The notes under the pieces: model-generated
Seen by the model: only the letters and a program-made list of their open reading frames with translations
Database searches by the model: none
Told to the model about the DNA's origin: nothing
Program-made: the position numbers and the translations under genes
Shown: positions 17,835-25,074 of the stretch, piece after piece
Position numbering within the stretch: position 1 is the stretch's first letter
Layout: every line of letters starts with the position of its first letter
From: JAZKFT01 sp040386335
GTDB lineage: Bacteria; Bacteroidota; Bacteroidia; Chitinophagales; Chitinophagaceae
Assembly (NCBI GenBank): GCA_040386335.1
Contig: JAZKFT010000005.1
Coordinates: forward strand, 62,001-126,000
Direction of reading: 5' to 3'
DNA: 64,000 nt

Positions 17835-19100
17835 ATGGCAGACATTTTTGAAAAACTGATGAAGCACCAGGGACCGCTGGGACAACACCGGGAAAGAGCA
17901 CATGGCTATTTTGCATTCCCTAAACTGGAGGGAGAGATTGGGAACCGTATGGTATTCCGTGGTAAGGAAATGATCGTTTGGAGCCTGAATAACTATCTCG
18001 GCCTGGCTAACCACCCCGATGTGAGAAAAGCAGATGCGGATGCATCGGCCGAGTTTGGCCTGGCAATGCCCATGGGCGCCCGTATGATGAGTGGCAATAG
18101 TAATTACCATGAGCAGTTGGAGCGTGAACTGGCCGAATTTGAAAGCAAGGAAGATGCGATACTGATGAACTTTGGTTACCAGGGCATTATGAGTGCGATC
18201 GACGCAGTTTGCGGCCGTCATGATGTGATTGTGTACGATGCGGAGAGTCATGCTTGTATTATAGATGGCCTTCGGTTACATCCAGGCCACCGCTATGTAT
18301 TTAAGCATAACGATGTGGAAGATTGTGAAAAACAACTGGAAAGAGCCAGCCAATTGATTGAAAAGCAAAAAGCCGGTGGTATTTTGGTCATTACCGAAGG
18401 TGTTTTTGGCATGGCGGGCGACCAGGGAAAACTGAAAGAAATTGCAGACCTGAAAGCAAAATATGATTTTAGAATGCTCGTGGATGACGCCCATGGTTTC
18501 GGAACCCTGGGTGACACTGGTGCAGGTGCCGGTGAAGCACAAGGCTGCCAGGATGCAATAGACCTGTATTTCAGCACTTTTGCCAAATCAATGGCTTCAA
18601 TCGGTGCATTTTTGGCCGGACCAAAAGTGATCATTGATTTTATTCGCTACAATATCCGCAGCCAGATTTTTGCAAAGAGCCTGCCAATGCCATTAGTAGT
18701 AGGCAACCTGAAAAGGCTGGATATGCTGCGCACCATGCCCGAACTGCGGGAAAATCTTTGGGATAAAGCCATGAAACTGCAGGCTGGTCTTAAGGAGCGT
18801 GGTTTCGACATTGGCAAAACCGATAGCGTGGTAACCCCTGTTTATATGAAAGGCTCGGTGGAAGAAGCCAGCGCCATGGTGATGGATATCCGTGAGAACT
18901 ATCATATTTTTTGCAGCATCGTGGTATACCCTGTAATACCCAAAGGACATATCATCTACCGACTGATACCAACGGCCGTACATACCGATGCCGATATTGA
19001 AGCTACCTTAAATGCCTTCAGCGAAACCAAGGTTAAGCTGGACGCGGGTGAGTATAATGTGGAGCAGGTGCCTGATATGGCTGATAAAGCAACTGTATAA
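17835..19100 (+). CDS. PLP-dependent acyl-transfer enzyme of the KBL/serine palmitoyltransferase family
   Basis: A 421-residue alpha-oxoamine synthase. Enzymes of this family condense an amino acid with an acyl thioester. Visible features are NNYLGLANHPDVR, the glycine-rich GARMMSGNSNYHEQLE, the PLP-stacking DAESHACIIDG, VDDAHGFGTLG, and the Schiff-base lysine at residue 251 in FSTFAKSMAS. The C-terminal GHIIYRLIPTAVHTDADIE is typical of Bacteroidota SPT-like proteins. Likely roles are serine palmitoyltransferase (sphingolipids) or cysteate acyltransferase (capnine and sulfonolipids, known in gliding Bacteroidota). A biotin (BioF) or threonine (Kbl) pathway role is less likely, because no bio or tdh neighbour is present. 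It has its own promoter and a long leader. Confidence 0.88.
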   Translation: MADIFEKLMKHQGPLGQHRERAHGYFAFPKLEGEIGNRMVFRGKEMIVWSLNNYLGLANHPDVRKADADASAEFGLAMPMGARMMSGNSNYHEQLERELAEFESKEDAILMNFGYQGIMSAIDAVCGRHDVIVYDAESHACIIDGLRLHPGHRYVFKHNDVEDCEKQLERASQLIEKQKAGGILVITEGVFGMAGDQGKLKEIADLKAKYDFRMLVDDAHGFGTLGDTGAGAGEAQGCQDAIDLYFSTFAKSMASIGAFLAGPKVIIDFIRYNIRSQIFAKSLPMPLVVGNLKRLDMLRTMPELRENLWDKAMKLQAGLKERGFDIGKTDSVVTPVYMKGSVEEASAMVMDIRENYHIFCSIVVYPVIPKGHIIYRLIPTAVHTDADIEATLNAFSETKVKLDAGEYNVEQVPDMADKATV

Positions 19101-19114
19101 GGTTCAGCGATCAG

Positions 19115-19214
19115 AATTCAAGGTTCAAGGTTCAAGACATCAAGGTTCAGGTTCGGAGACGATTAAGTTTGTCTTTTGGCTTGAACCTTGAAGCTTGTGT
19201 CTTGAACCTTTTTT
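19115..19214. repeat. AAGGTTC heptad array in inverted orientation, terminator-like
   Basis: Repeats of TTCAAGG (from about 19117) are matched downstream by reverse complements (CTTGAACC). The arms AAGGTTCAAGACA (19127-19139) and TGTCTTGAACCTT (19198-19210) are perfectly complementary and followed by Ts to 19214. The structure lies just after the SPT-like gene and could act as its terminator. Confidence 0.75.
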
Positions 19215-19228
19215 GTAAACTATATTGC

Positions 19229-19516
19229 ATGGCGATGAAAATTTTAAAACTCATTACCCCTTTTATCTGGGCCTTTCCAGTCTGCATTGTGCTGGCTGTG
19301 AAAACATGGCTGGGAGATTTTGTGGAAATAAGCCTCACACCTAACCGAAGTTCTCTTTTTATTGCCATGGGTTTTACCATGGTCATTATCGACCTGTTTC
19401 TTAAATACCTGATTGGCCGTGATAAGATCCATTATGTATGGGTGATAGAATCGGCCCTGGTGATCGCCTTGTGCATTATGATTATTCCGAAGATTTATTC
19501 GGAGCATTATGTGTAG
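19229..19516 (+). CDS. Small membrane protein of unknown function
   Basis: A 95-residue protein with three predicted transmembrane segments (about 10-25, 42-62 and 70-88) and almost no soluble part, ending KIYSEHYV. ATG at 19229 is chosen because it gives a short leader before the first hydrophobic helix; ATG at 19235 is also possible. No family is recognised. It begins 14 bp after the heptad stem-loop and ends 17 bp before the next gene on the same strand, so the two may be co-transcribed. Confidence 0.6.
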   Translation: MAMKILKLITPFIWAFPVCIVLAVKTWLGDFVEISLTPNRSSLFIAMGFTMVIIDLFLKYLIGRDKIHYVWVIESALVIALCIMIIPKIYSEHYV

Positions 19517-19533
19517 GATCAAAGCAAGATATT

Positions 19534-19968
19534 ATGGGTTATGAAGTACATATTGTAAGAAGAAGCGACTGGAACAATCTTGAGGAAACAAGTAATATTT
19601 CTATCGGGGAGTGGCTGGAATGCGTTGCAAATGATAGAGAGATGGAATTGACAAACGGGTATGAATCAAAAATCCCAGGTGCAACAACAACTTTTCATGA
19701 AATTCCCGGGTTTAGTATCTGGATCGCCCATCCGGATTTGAACGATGGCAATAAACCCTGGTTTAATTACGGATTGGGTTCAATCAGCACCAAATATCCA
19801 GACGAATTAACGATTAAGAAAATGATTCAAATGGCAGAAGTTTTAAATGCCAGAGTTCAGGGTGATCATGAAGAATTTTATGACGCAACCTATTTTGAAC
19901 AGTTACTTCAGACAAATAAAAACGAAATAGCATATCCGTTTAATAAACCATGGTGGAAGTTTTGGTAA
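19534..19968 (+). CDS. Hypothetical protein resembling a widespread small cytoplasmic family
   Basis: A 144-residue protein starting at ATG 19534 (MGYEVHIVRRSDWNN). Upstream in-frame residues overlap the preceding gene and look non-native. The pattern of a strand with HIVR, then ISIGEWLECVANDREMEL, then FSIWIAHPDL, with tryptophan- and proline-containing strands, resembles a common bacterial family often found near toxin/immunity or accessory genes; I cannot name it. The conserved-looking ARVQGDHEEFYD near the end belongs to the same pattern. The gene ends in KPWWKFW. It lies just left of the tRNA-Gly 3' fragment (20004). A possible immunity-like function is speculation. Confidence 0.7.
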   Translation: MGYEVHIVRRSDWNNLEETSNISIGEWLECVANDREMELTNGYESKIPGATTTFHEIPGFSIWIAHPDLNDGNKPWFNYGLGSISTKYPDELTIKKMIQMAEVLNARVQGDHEEFYDATYFEQLLQTNKNEIAYPFNKPWWKFW

Positions 19969-20003
19969 TAATAGAATTAAGCAGGTAGTACTAACTTAAT
20001 ATT

Positions 20004-20062
20004 CAGAGAGCGGCGAATGGGATTCGAACCCACGACCTCCAGTTTGGGAAACTGGAGCTCTA
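20004..20062 (-). pseudogene. 3' fragment of tRNA-Gly(CCC), candidate attachment-site copy
   Basis: This 59-bp stretch is identical, base for base, to the 3' part of the intact tRNA-Gly gene at 20753-20824 plus a few bases beyond its 3' end (CAGAGA). It covers the 3' acceptor strand, T-arm, variable loop, anticodon arm and the edge of the D-arm. It then diverges completely where the D-loop and 5' acceptor should be. It has the same orientation as the intact gene. It cannot fold into a tRNA and is best read as the distal attachment copy left by integration at the tRNA 3' end. Confidence 0.85.
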
Positions 20063-20124
20063 AACAACTGATTAGTGGTTCTTTTTCCAATGTTTCATAA
20101 ATTTCTTCATCTTCGGCAGTAATT

Positions 20125-20565
20125 ATGAAACTCGATCGCTATGAAATCAATGCCAGTGCAGAATTTTTGATTTTTGAATTCATAAGCACCGGCCCAAAAG
20201 TAGATATTAGCAAAATTATTCAATTTGAACTTGTGGGAGCTCAGGAATTATATAATCTGGCATTTGGCGACAAGCGTCCTGGGTCAGATGAAATAGATGA
20301 TCTTATAACAGATAACGGAGACAGTGAAAAAATTTTAGCGACTGTGGTGTCAGCGCTATACTCATTTTCAGAACATTATCCTGCGGCTTGGGTGTACGCT
20401 ACTGGTAGTACTAAATCAAGAACCCGCCTTTATAGAATGGGCATAAACAAATACATTGAATTTGTAAATGCTGATTTTGAATTGTTTGGTCAAATATCCG
20501 GAGGTTGGGAATTATTTAAGGAGGGCAGGGATTATGAAGCTTTTATTGTAAAACGAAAAAACTAA
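20125..20565 (+). CDS. DUF6934-like protein, first gene of a two-gene cassette
   Basis: A 146-residue cytoplasmic protein. It matches the Bacteroidota family I know as DUF6934. Signatures are an N-terminal MKLDRYEINAS and FLIFEFISTGPKV, then YNLAFGD (44-49), the motif NGDSEKILATV (64-74), YATGSTKSRTRLYRMGINKY (91-110) and the C-terminal GRDYEAFIVKRKN. The conserved lysine-arginine-tyrosine stretch suggests nucleic-acid or nucleotide contact, but no function is established to my knowledge. Nine bases after its stop begins a 55-residue gene, an arrangement like a toxin-antitoxin or other paired module. Both genes lie between the tRNA fragment and the intact tRNA, in DNA that looks more A/T-rich than its surroundings. 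The family call is fairly sure; the role is unknown. Confidence 0.8.
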   Translation: MKLDRYEINASAEFLIFEFISTGPKVDISKIIQFELVGAQELYNLAFGDKRPGSDEIDDLITDNGDSEKILATVVSALYSFSEHYPAAWVYATGSTKSRTRLYRMGINKYIEFVNADFELFGQISGGWELFKEGRDYEAFIVKRKN

Positions 20566-20574
20566 ATTTGGACT

Positions 20575-20742
20575 ATGAAAACGATAATTGAGGCAAAAGG
20601 CAAGAAACAGATCGCTGTGCGTATTGACAAATCGTTAGATAAGTACAACGGTGTTTCACTTTTTCCAAAAAAAGTGGCAAAGGCTAAAGCAATGCTTGCA
20701 ACCATCGGTTTGCCAGACAAGGAAAAGTTGACCGAAAAATAA
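20575..20742 (+). CDS. 55-residue basic protein paired with the DUF6934-like gene
   Basis: A short frame (MKTIIEAKGKKQIAVRIDKS at the start, KEKLTEK at the end) begins nine bases after the previous stop and ends ten bases before the tRNA-Gly 3' end. It is very lysine-rich. Its first part could form a strand (IIEAKGKKQIAVRI), followed by a helix (KKVAKAKAMLATIGL). Small partners of this kind are typical antitoxins or RNA-binding proteins, but no family is recognised. It is too short to judge by length, yet spacing, codon pattern and position make it a likely real gene. Confidence 0.65.
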   Translation: MKTIIEAKGKKQIAVRIDKSLDKYNGVSLFPKKVAKAKAMLATIGLPDKEKLTEK

Positions 20743-20752
20743 TTCCTCAGAG

Positions 20753-20824
20753 AGCGGCGAATGGGATTCGAACCCACGACCTCCAGTTTGGGAAACTGGA
20801 GCTCTACCCCTGAGCTACCGCCGC
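20753..20824 (-). tRNA. tRNA-Gly (anticodon CCC)
   Basis: Read on the minus strand, the 71 bases plus discriminator fold as a full cloverleaf. The acceptor stem is GCGGCGG with TCGCCGC, the D-arm GCTC with GAGC, the anticodon stem CCAGT with ACTGG around loop TTCCCAA, and the T-arm GTGGG with CCCAT around TTCGAAT. The anticodon CCC reads glycine GGG codons. The CCA end is not encoded. Its 3' end faces the two-gene cassette. Confidence 0.95.
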
Positions 20825-20890
20825 TTATTGAATTCCGTCAACAAGGCTACAAGTTAAGCTGCTGTTCTCAAAAATTAAAGCGACAATTCT

Positions 20891-22354
20891 TTAATCTTTA
20901 TCGCTTCTGAAAGGAATGCAGGGTAAGCCTTGTTTGTTCGCTAAATTGGGCATGGCCGTTTCATTCCAGGCAAAACGCACATACCTGGGTTTACTGATAG
21001 AGGTGGCAGTCACCTCAACCATATCATCTACAATACTTGCTTCCGCAGGCACAAATACTTTGTCTTCACCCGCGATGGTGAACCAACTCAATGCCTTTCC
21101 ATCACTGCTTTGCAGGCCGGTTCCGGTGTTTTTAAATGTTAGAATTAGTTTGTCCTTTTTACGCTTCAGGCTTTTAAATGCCGGGCTGTTTGGCTCTGTT
21201 TCCTTTATACCATATTCTGTGCTCAAAGCCTGGCCAGCCAGCCGGTGCGCCACGATCCATTTATACGATGGGTGAATATCTTTCAGGTTATCTACCAGGT
21301 CGGTGGTGACTATCATATGCGTATTGGGGAGCTCCATGCATTGGGCCTGGGTTTCCCAAAACTGCGCCAGCAGTTCGGTCGAATGCGCTTTCGGATCTTT
21401 CCGGGCAGTATATAGGTACGGAGATATCTGTACGGTATAAAAAGGCAACCTTGAAGATTGAAATACATCCCGCCAGTTATTTTCCAGCAACCGCATTTTT
21501 TCCACATAAGTTGCCTGGTCTTCGATCATGCAATTGCTTTCTCCCTGGTACCACAGCACACCTTTTATCGCCATCGGTACCAGTGGTTCGATCATTCCTT
21601 TAAACATCTGCCCCGGCCTCATACCGTCTATTTTAAAGGTATCACCTACTGCAAAGTTCTCAAATACCTTCGAGTTTTTATACGCAGCAGGCTGCGTCCA
21701 TGGCTCTATGCGGGTGCCGCCCCAGGAAGAGGAAATAATACCGATCGGGATACCTGTTTTCTCAAATACTTCTTTGGCAAAAAAGTAGCCAATGGCGCTT
21801 ACATAGTTTACAATCGTGTCGCTACCCATAACCCAACCCCTGGTAGGGAGATGCGGGTATCGGTTAAGAACCCGATCGGCATACAGGTACCGGATGGCGT
21901 CGGGACGGTTTGGCGTTGCTACTTCAGCTTTCGCCAGATCTGTACCCCTGGCAGGTGCTGCATATCTTTTCAAAGTACGGTCCAGCGGGTATTCCATATT
22001 GCTCTGGCCGCTGCACAGCCATACATCACCCACCAGTATATTATGGAGCGAAATCACCGAAGTATCACTAAAAATTTCTAGTTTCTGTGGTGTTGCCGAG
22101 GCTGCCATTGGCTTTAGCCGGAGCATCCATTTGCCGGTTTCGTCTGCCTTTGTGCCCACTTCCTGCCCTGCAAAATGGACGGACACCATGAATGAAGGCC
22201 GGGTGGTTCCCCAAATGGCTACCGGCTGGTCTCTTTGAAGTACCATATCGCAGGTAAACACATTGGCCAGCCGGAGTTGGGCAACAGTTATACCCGAAAT
22301 CATGCATAGAAGTAATGAAATCAATAGGGACCTTAAATGAGCCATCATAGTCAA
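20891..22354 (-). CDS. Secreted sialate O-acetylesterase / SGNH-family carbohydrate esterase
   Basis: A 487-residue secreted esterase. A signal peptide (hydrophobic to about residue 25, ending VAQ) is followed by a small beta domain (LANVFTCDMVLQRDQPVAIWG, typical of sialate O-acetylesterases). The catalytic SASA/SGNH domain comes next, with the nucleophile block CSGQSNMEYP, then WYQGESN and the acid/base block DLKDIHP. A C-terminal beta domain ends the protein. It would remove acetyl groups from sialic acids or plant-type sugars outside the cytoplasm. Three in-frame ATGs (22354, 22348, 22345) cannot be separated. No glycoside hydrolase or SusCD genes are adjacent, so the natural substrate is open. 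Confidence 0.9.
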   Translation of the reverse strand: MTMMAHLRSLLISLLLCMISGITVAQLRLANVFTCDMVLQRDQPVAIWGTTRPSFMVSVHFAGQEVGTKADETGKWMLRLKPMAASATPQKLEIFSDTSVISLHNILVGDVWLCSGQSNMEYPLDRTLKRYAAPARGTDLAKAEVATPNRPDAIRYLYADRVLNRYPHLPTRGWVMGSDTIVNYVSAIGYFFAKEVFEKTGIPIGIISSSWGGTRIEPWTQPAAYKNSKVFENFAVGDTFKIDGMRPGQMFKGMIEPLVPMAIKGVLWYQGESNCMIEDQATYVEKMRLLENNWRDVFQSSRLPFYTVQISPYLYTARKDPKAHSTELLAQFWETQAQCMELPNTHMIVTTDLVDNLKDIHPSYKWIVAHRLAGQALSTEYGIKETEPNSPAFKSLKRKKDKLILTFKNTGTGLQSSDGKALSWFTIAGEDKVFVPAEASIVDDMVEVTATSISKPRYVRFAWNETAMPNLANKQGLPCIPFRSDKD

Positions 22355-22615
22355 GCAATTATGGGTCTAATATACTGCATCCGGCGATAGTGATTTTCCT
22401 GATGTGTCCTGAAGCAGCACGGGGCTAACACTGCTTTCCCCTGTTGGGAAACCCTTACAGTTAGAAACCTCAAATTGTAGCGTTTTCGAACATGTAATTT
22501 GTTAGGATTTTTTCTCCAGTAAATTTTTCCTAACAAAAAAGTCTGCATTATTTGGACAGCCGCGGGCTGCCTGGCTCAATGTCACAGGAATATGCAAGGA
22601 GCCAATGCCTGCCGC

Positions 22616-22645
22616 AAAAAAAAACCGGCCCCAAATGGAGCCGGT
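22616..22645 (-). terminator. Intrinsic terminator after icd
   Basis: On the minus strand a stem (ACCGGC with GCCGGT) with a ten-base loop is followed by a run of at least eight Ts. It lies 21 bp after the icd stop codon. Confidence 0.85.
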
Positions 22646-22666
22646 CAAAAAAAAATACTTAAAAAA

Positions 22667-23896
22667 TTATCCCAATTTCGCTTTCAATCCTTCATCTATC
22701 GCATCCAGGAATTCTTCGGTGTAGAGATAATGTTCGCCATGGCTCACTTTGTTACCATGGATACAAACGGCAAGGTCTTTGGTCATGCGGCCGCTTTCTA
22801 CTACTTCTATACATACCGCTTCTACAGCATTACAGAAATCGATCAACGGTTGGTTGCCATCGAGTTTGCCACGGAAAGCCAGTCCACGGGTCCAAGCGAA
22901 AATAGATGCGATCGGGTTAGTGCTGGTAGGTTTGCCAGCCTGGTGATCGCGGTAGTGGCGGGTTACGGTACCATGTGCAGCTTCTGCTTCCATAGTGCCG
23001 CCATCAGGTGTTACGAGTACACTGGTCATCAGACCCAATGAGCCAAAGCCCTGGGCAACGCTGTCGCTTTGTACATCGCCATCGTAGTTTTTACAAGCCC
23101 AGATAAATTTGCCGCTCCATTTCAGGGCGCTTGCCACCATGTCATCGATCAGGCGGTGCTCGTAAACGATACCGGCTGCTGCAAATTTTTCCTTAAACTC
23201 TGTTTGGTATATGTCTTCAAAGATGTCTTTAAAACGGCCATCATATTTTTTCAGGATGGTGTTCTTGGTACTAAGGTAGAGCGGCCAGCCCTTGGTGAGC
23301 GCCATATTCATACAGCTACGCGCAAAACCAATAATGCTTTCATCCACATTGTACATGCTCAAAGAAACGCCGGGACCTTTAAACTGGTACACCTCTTGTT
23401 CGATCACCTGTCCGTCTTCACCTTCAAATTTTACGGTCAGTTTGCCTTTGCCGGGCACTACGAAATCTGTAGCACGGTACTGATCGCCAAAAGCATGACG
23501 GCCGACGATGATCGGGTCTGTCCACGTAGTTACAAGGCGGGGAACATTTTTCATTACGATGGGCTCGCGGAACACGGTTCCATCGAGAATATTACGGATG
23601 GTGCCGTTGGGGCTCTTCCACATTTGTTTCAGGTTGAACTCTTTTACACGTGCTTCATCAGGTGTAATGGTAGCGCATTTGATCCCAACGCCACAGGCCT
23701 TGATCGCATTAGCCGCATCAATGGTTACCTGGTCATTTGTCTCATCCCGGTATTCCATGCCCAGGTCGAAATATTGAATATCCACGTCCACATAGGGAAC
23801 GATCAGTTTGTCTTTTATAAACTTCCAGATGATACGTGTCATCTCATCCCCGTCCATTTCCACTACAGGGTTTGCTACTTTAATTTTCCCGGCCAT
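22667..23896 (-). CDS. icd: NADP-dependent isocitrate dehydrogenase
   Basis: A 409-residue homodimeric enzyme of the TCA cycle, converting isocitrate to 2-oxoglutarate with NADPH formation. The sequence is of the eukaryote-like subfamily II: VEMDGDEMTRIIWKFIKDKL at the start, CATITPDEARVKEF, SPNGTIRNILDGTVFREPI, and the metal/substrate block NYDGDVQSD. The C-terminal part has GTVTRHYR and NPIASIFAWTRGL. Length is normal for the family. It is a single gene with its own terminator; the start ATG at 23896 agrees with the family N-terminus (MAGKIKVANPVVEMDGDE). Confidence 0.97.
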   Translation of the reverse strand: MAGKIKVANPVVEMDGDEMTRIIWKFIKDKLIVPYVDVDIQYFDLGMEYRDETNDQVTIDAANAIKACGVGIKCATITPDEARVKEFNLKQMWKSPNGTIRNILDGTVFREPIVMKNVPRLVTTWTDPIIVGRHAFGDQYRATDFVVPGKGKLTVKFEGEDGQVIEQEVYQFKGPGVSLSMYNVDESIIGFARSCMNMALTKGWPLYLSTKNTILKKYDGRFKDIFEDIYQTEFKEKFAAAGIVYEHRLIDDMVASALKWSGKFIWACKNYDGDVQSDSVAQGFGSLGLMTSVLVTPDGGTMEAEAAHGTVTRHYRDHQAGKPTSTNPIASIFAWTRGLAFRGKLDGNQPLIDFCNAVEAVCIEVVESGRMTKDLAVCIHGNKVSHGEHYLYTEEFLDAIDEGLKAKLG

Positions 23897-24020
23897 GTTG
23901 TTTGTTTTATAGGTGATTGAATTGGTGTTTTCTTACTCTAAAAATTTGCCGTGGGCTATCCACCAGCCCAAATGTTTCGATGGTGCTTTTATGAACTTCA
24001 AAACATTAATGATATCCCAG

Positions 24021-24049
24021 AAACCCTAAACCTCTAAACCCTAAACCCT
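24021..24049. repeat. AAACCCT heptamer array
   Basis: AAACCCT (24021), an 8-base variant AAACCTCT (24028), then AAACCCT at 24036 and 24043. It lies between the divergent icd and SGNH-lipoprotein genes. The unit is the same as at 940-974. Confidence 0.85.
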
Positions 24050-24083
24050 CTTTTGCCGTAACTTACCTTATAAATATAAGAAG

Positions 24084-24848
24084 ATGCAAGGTTTGCAAAA
24101 ATATGTGTTTGGAGTATTGGCTGTTGTGGCATCTTTTATCTTGTACCTGCCCTCTGCCGGGTGTAAAAAAGCGCCGCCGCCCAAATATATACCGCCTTCC
24201 GATACAGCTATCAACGGCGGCGGTACCACTACCGACACCCTACGCAGATTATTGGCACTGGGCGACAGTTATACCATTGGGCAAAGTGTGCCTGAAAATG
24301 ACAGGTTTCCCAATCTTACCATCGATTGGTTAAAAATGAGAGGGGCAAAAATGCAGTACCCTGCTCAAATAATCGCTCAAACCGGCTGGACAACAGCTAA
24401 TTTACTAAATGGCATCAGTAACGCAAACCCCGCGCCAGTGGGGCCATATGATTTGGTTACCTTATTGATTGGCGTAAATAATCAATACCAACACAGGGAT
24501 ACGGCAGAATACAGGAGCGAGTTTACCAATTGCCTGCTCCGGGCCATTGCGCTTAGTGGCAACAGGATCAACCGGGTATTCGTTCTTAGCATACCCGACT
24601 GGGGCGCGACACCCTATGGACAATCGGCCAATCCTGCACAGGTAGCAATAGAAATCGACCGGTTTAATGTGATTAACAAACAGGTATGCCTGCAGATGGG
24701 GGTGTCGTATACTGATATTACCCCGGCTACCCGCAATGTATCTTCAGACCCAACGCTTGTTGCGGGCGATGGCCTTCACTATTCCGGAAAAGAACATGCC
24801 ATCTGGGCGGCAATGGTAGGGGAGAAGATGCTGCCATTGGTGAGGTAA
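24084..24848 (+). CDS. SGNH/GDSL-family hydrolase, predicted lipoprotein
   Basis: A 254-residue esterase-type hydrolase. The N-terminus is hydrophobic and ends in a lipobox-like LPSAGC, so the protein is probably lipid-anchored. The catalytic blocks are LALGDSYTIG (nucleophile serine), glycine/asparagine blocks around LLIGVNNQYQ, and GDGLHYSGKEH (Asp-His). These are the four SGNH blocks in order. Relatives act as lysophospholipases, carbohydrate esterases or acetylhydrolases, and the substrate cannot be deduced. A proline-rich spacer (KKAPPPKYIPPS) follows the anchor. It is a single gene, followed by a heptad array. Confidence 0.88.
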   Translation: MQGLQKYVFGVLAVVASFILYLPSAGCKKAPPPKYIPPSDTAINGGGTTTDTLRRLLALGDSYTIGQSVPENDRFPNLTIDWLKMRGAKMQYPAQIIAQTGWTTANLLNGISNANPAPVGPYDLVTLLIGVNNQYQHRDTAEYRSEFTNCLLRAIALSGNRINRVFVLSIPDWGATPYGQSANPAQVAIEIDRFNVINKQVCLQMGVSYTDITPATRNVSSDPTLVAGDGLHYSGKEHAIWAAMVGEKMLPLVR

Positions 24849-24883
24849 ATGCATAAGCTATACGGGCTAGTTAGACAAACAAT

Positions 24884-24918
24884 CAATAACCAACGGACAA
24901 TTTTCAATTTTCAAATGT
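24884..24918. repeat. NNNNCAA heptad array
   Basis: CAA recurs at 24884, 24891, 24898, 24905 and 24912, exactly 7 bp apart, while the intervening bases vary until the last two identical units (TTTTCAA). It lies after the SGNH lipoprotein gene. Confidence 0.75.
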
Positions 24919-25048
24919 GTGGATCGGTTTTTCACAATGGCATTGTTAAACTGCATTGAAGCGTGAACTGGCACTACCTGTCATTTTCAATAGCGAGGTT
25001 CTGATTTACTTCATATTCCCATAACCAACCCATTTTACTTCATCGCCC

Positions 25049-25056
25049 TATATTTG
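25049..25056 (+). promoter_or_regulatory. -7 promoter element that fixes the start of the PafA-like gene
   Basis: TATATTTG matches TANNTTTG exactly. A TTG at 25054 could open the frame, but it lies inside this box, so transcription (start near 25063) would begin after it. The ATG at 25075 is therefore the true start. Confidence 0.6.
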
Positions 25057-25074
25057 TCGCCTAATAAAAAGTAT

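Noticed and set aside
17835..19100. Annotation as threonine-pathway Kbl or biotin-pathway BioF
   Set aside because: There is no tdh or bio gene nearby, and the sequence pattern follows the Bacteroidota SPT-like group; the call is left at family level.
19534..19968. Inclusion of this hypothetical gene in the tRNA-bounded cassette
   Set aside because: It lies outside the direct repeats (left of 20004), so there is no sequence support for it being part of the same insertion.
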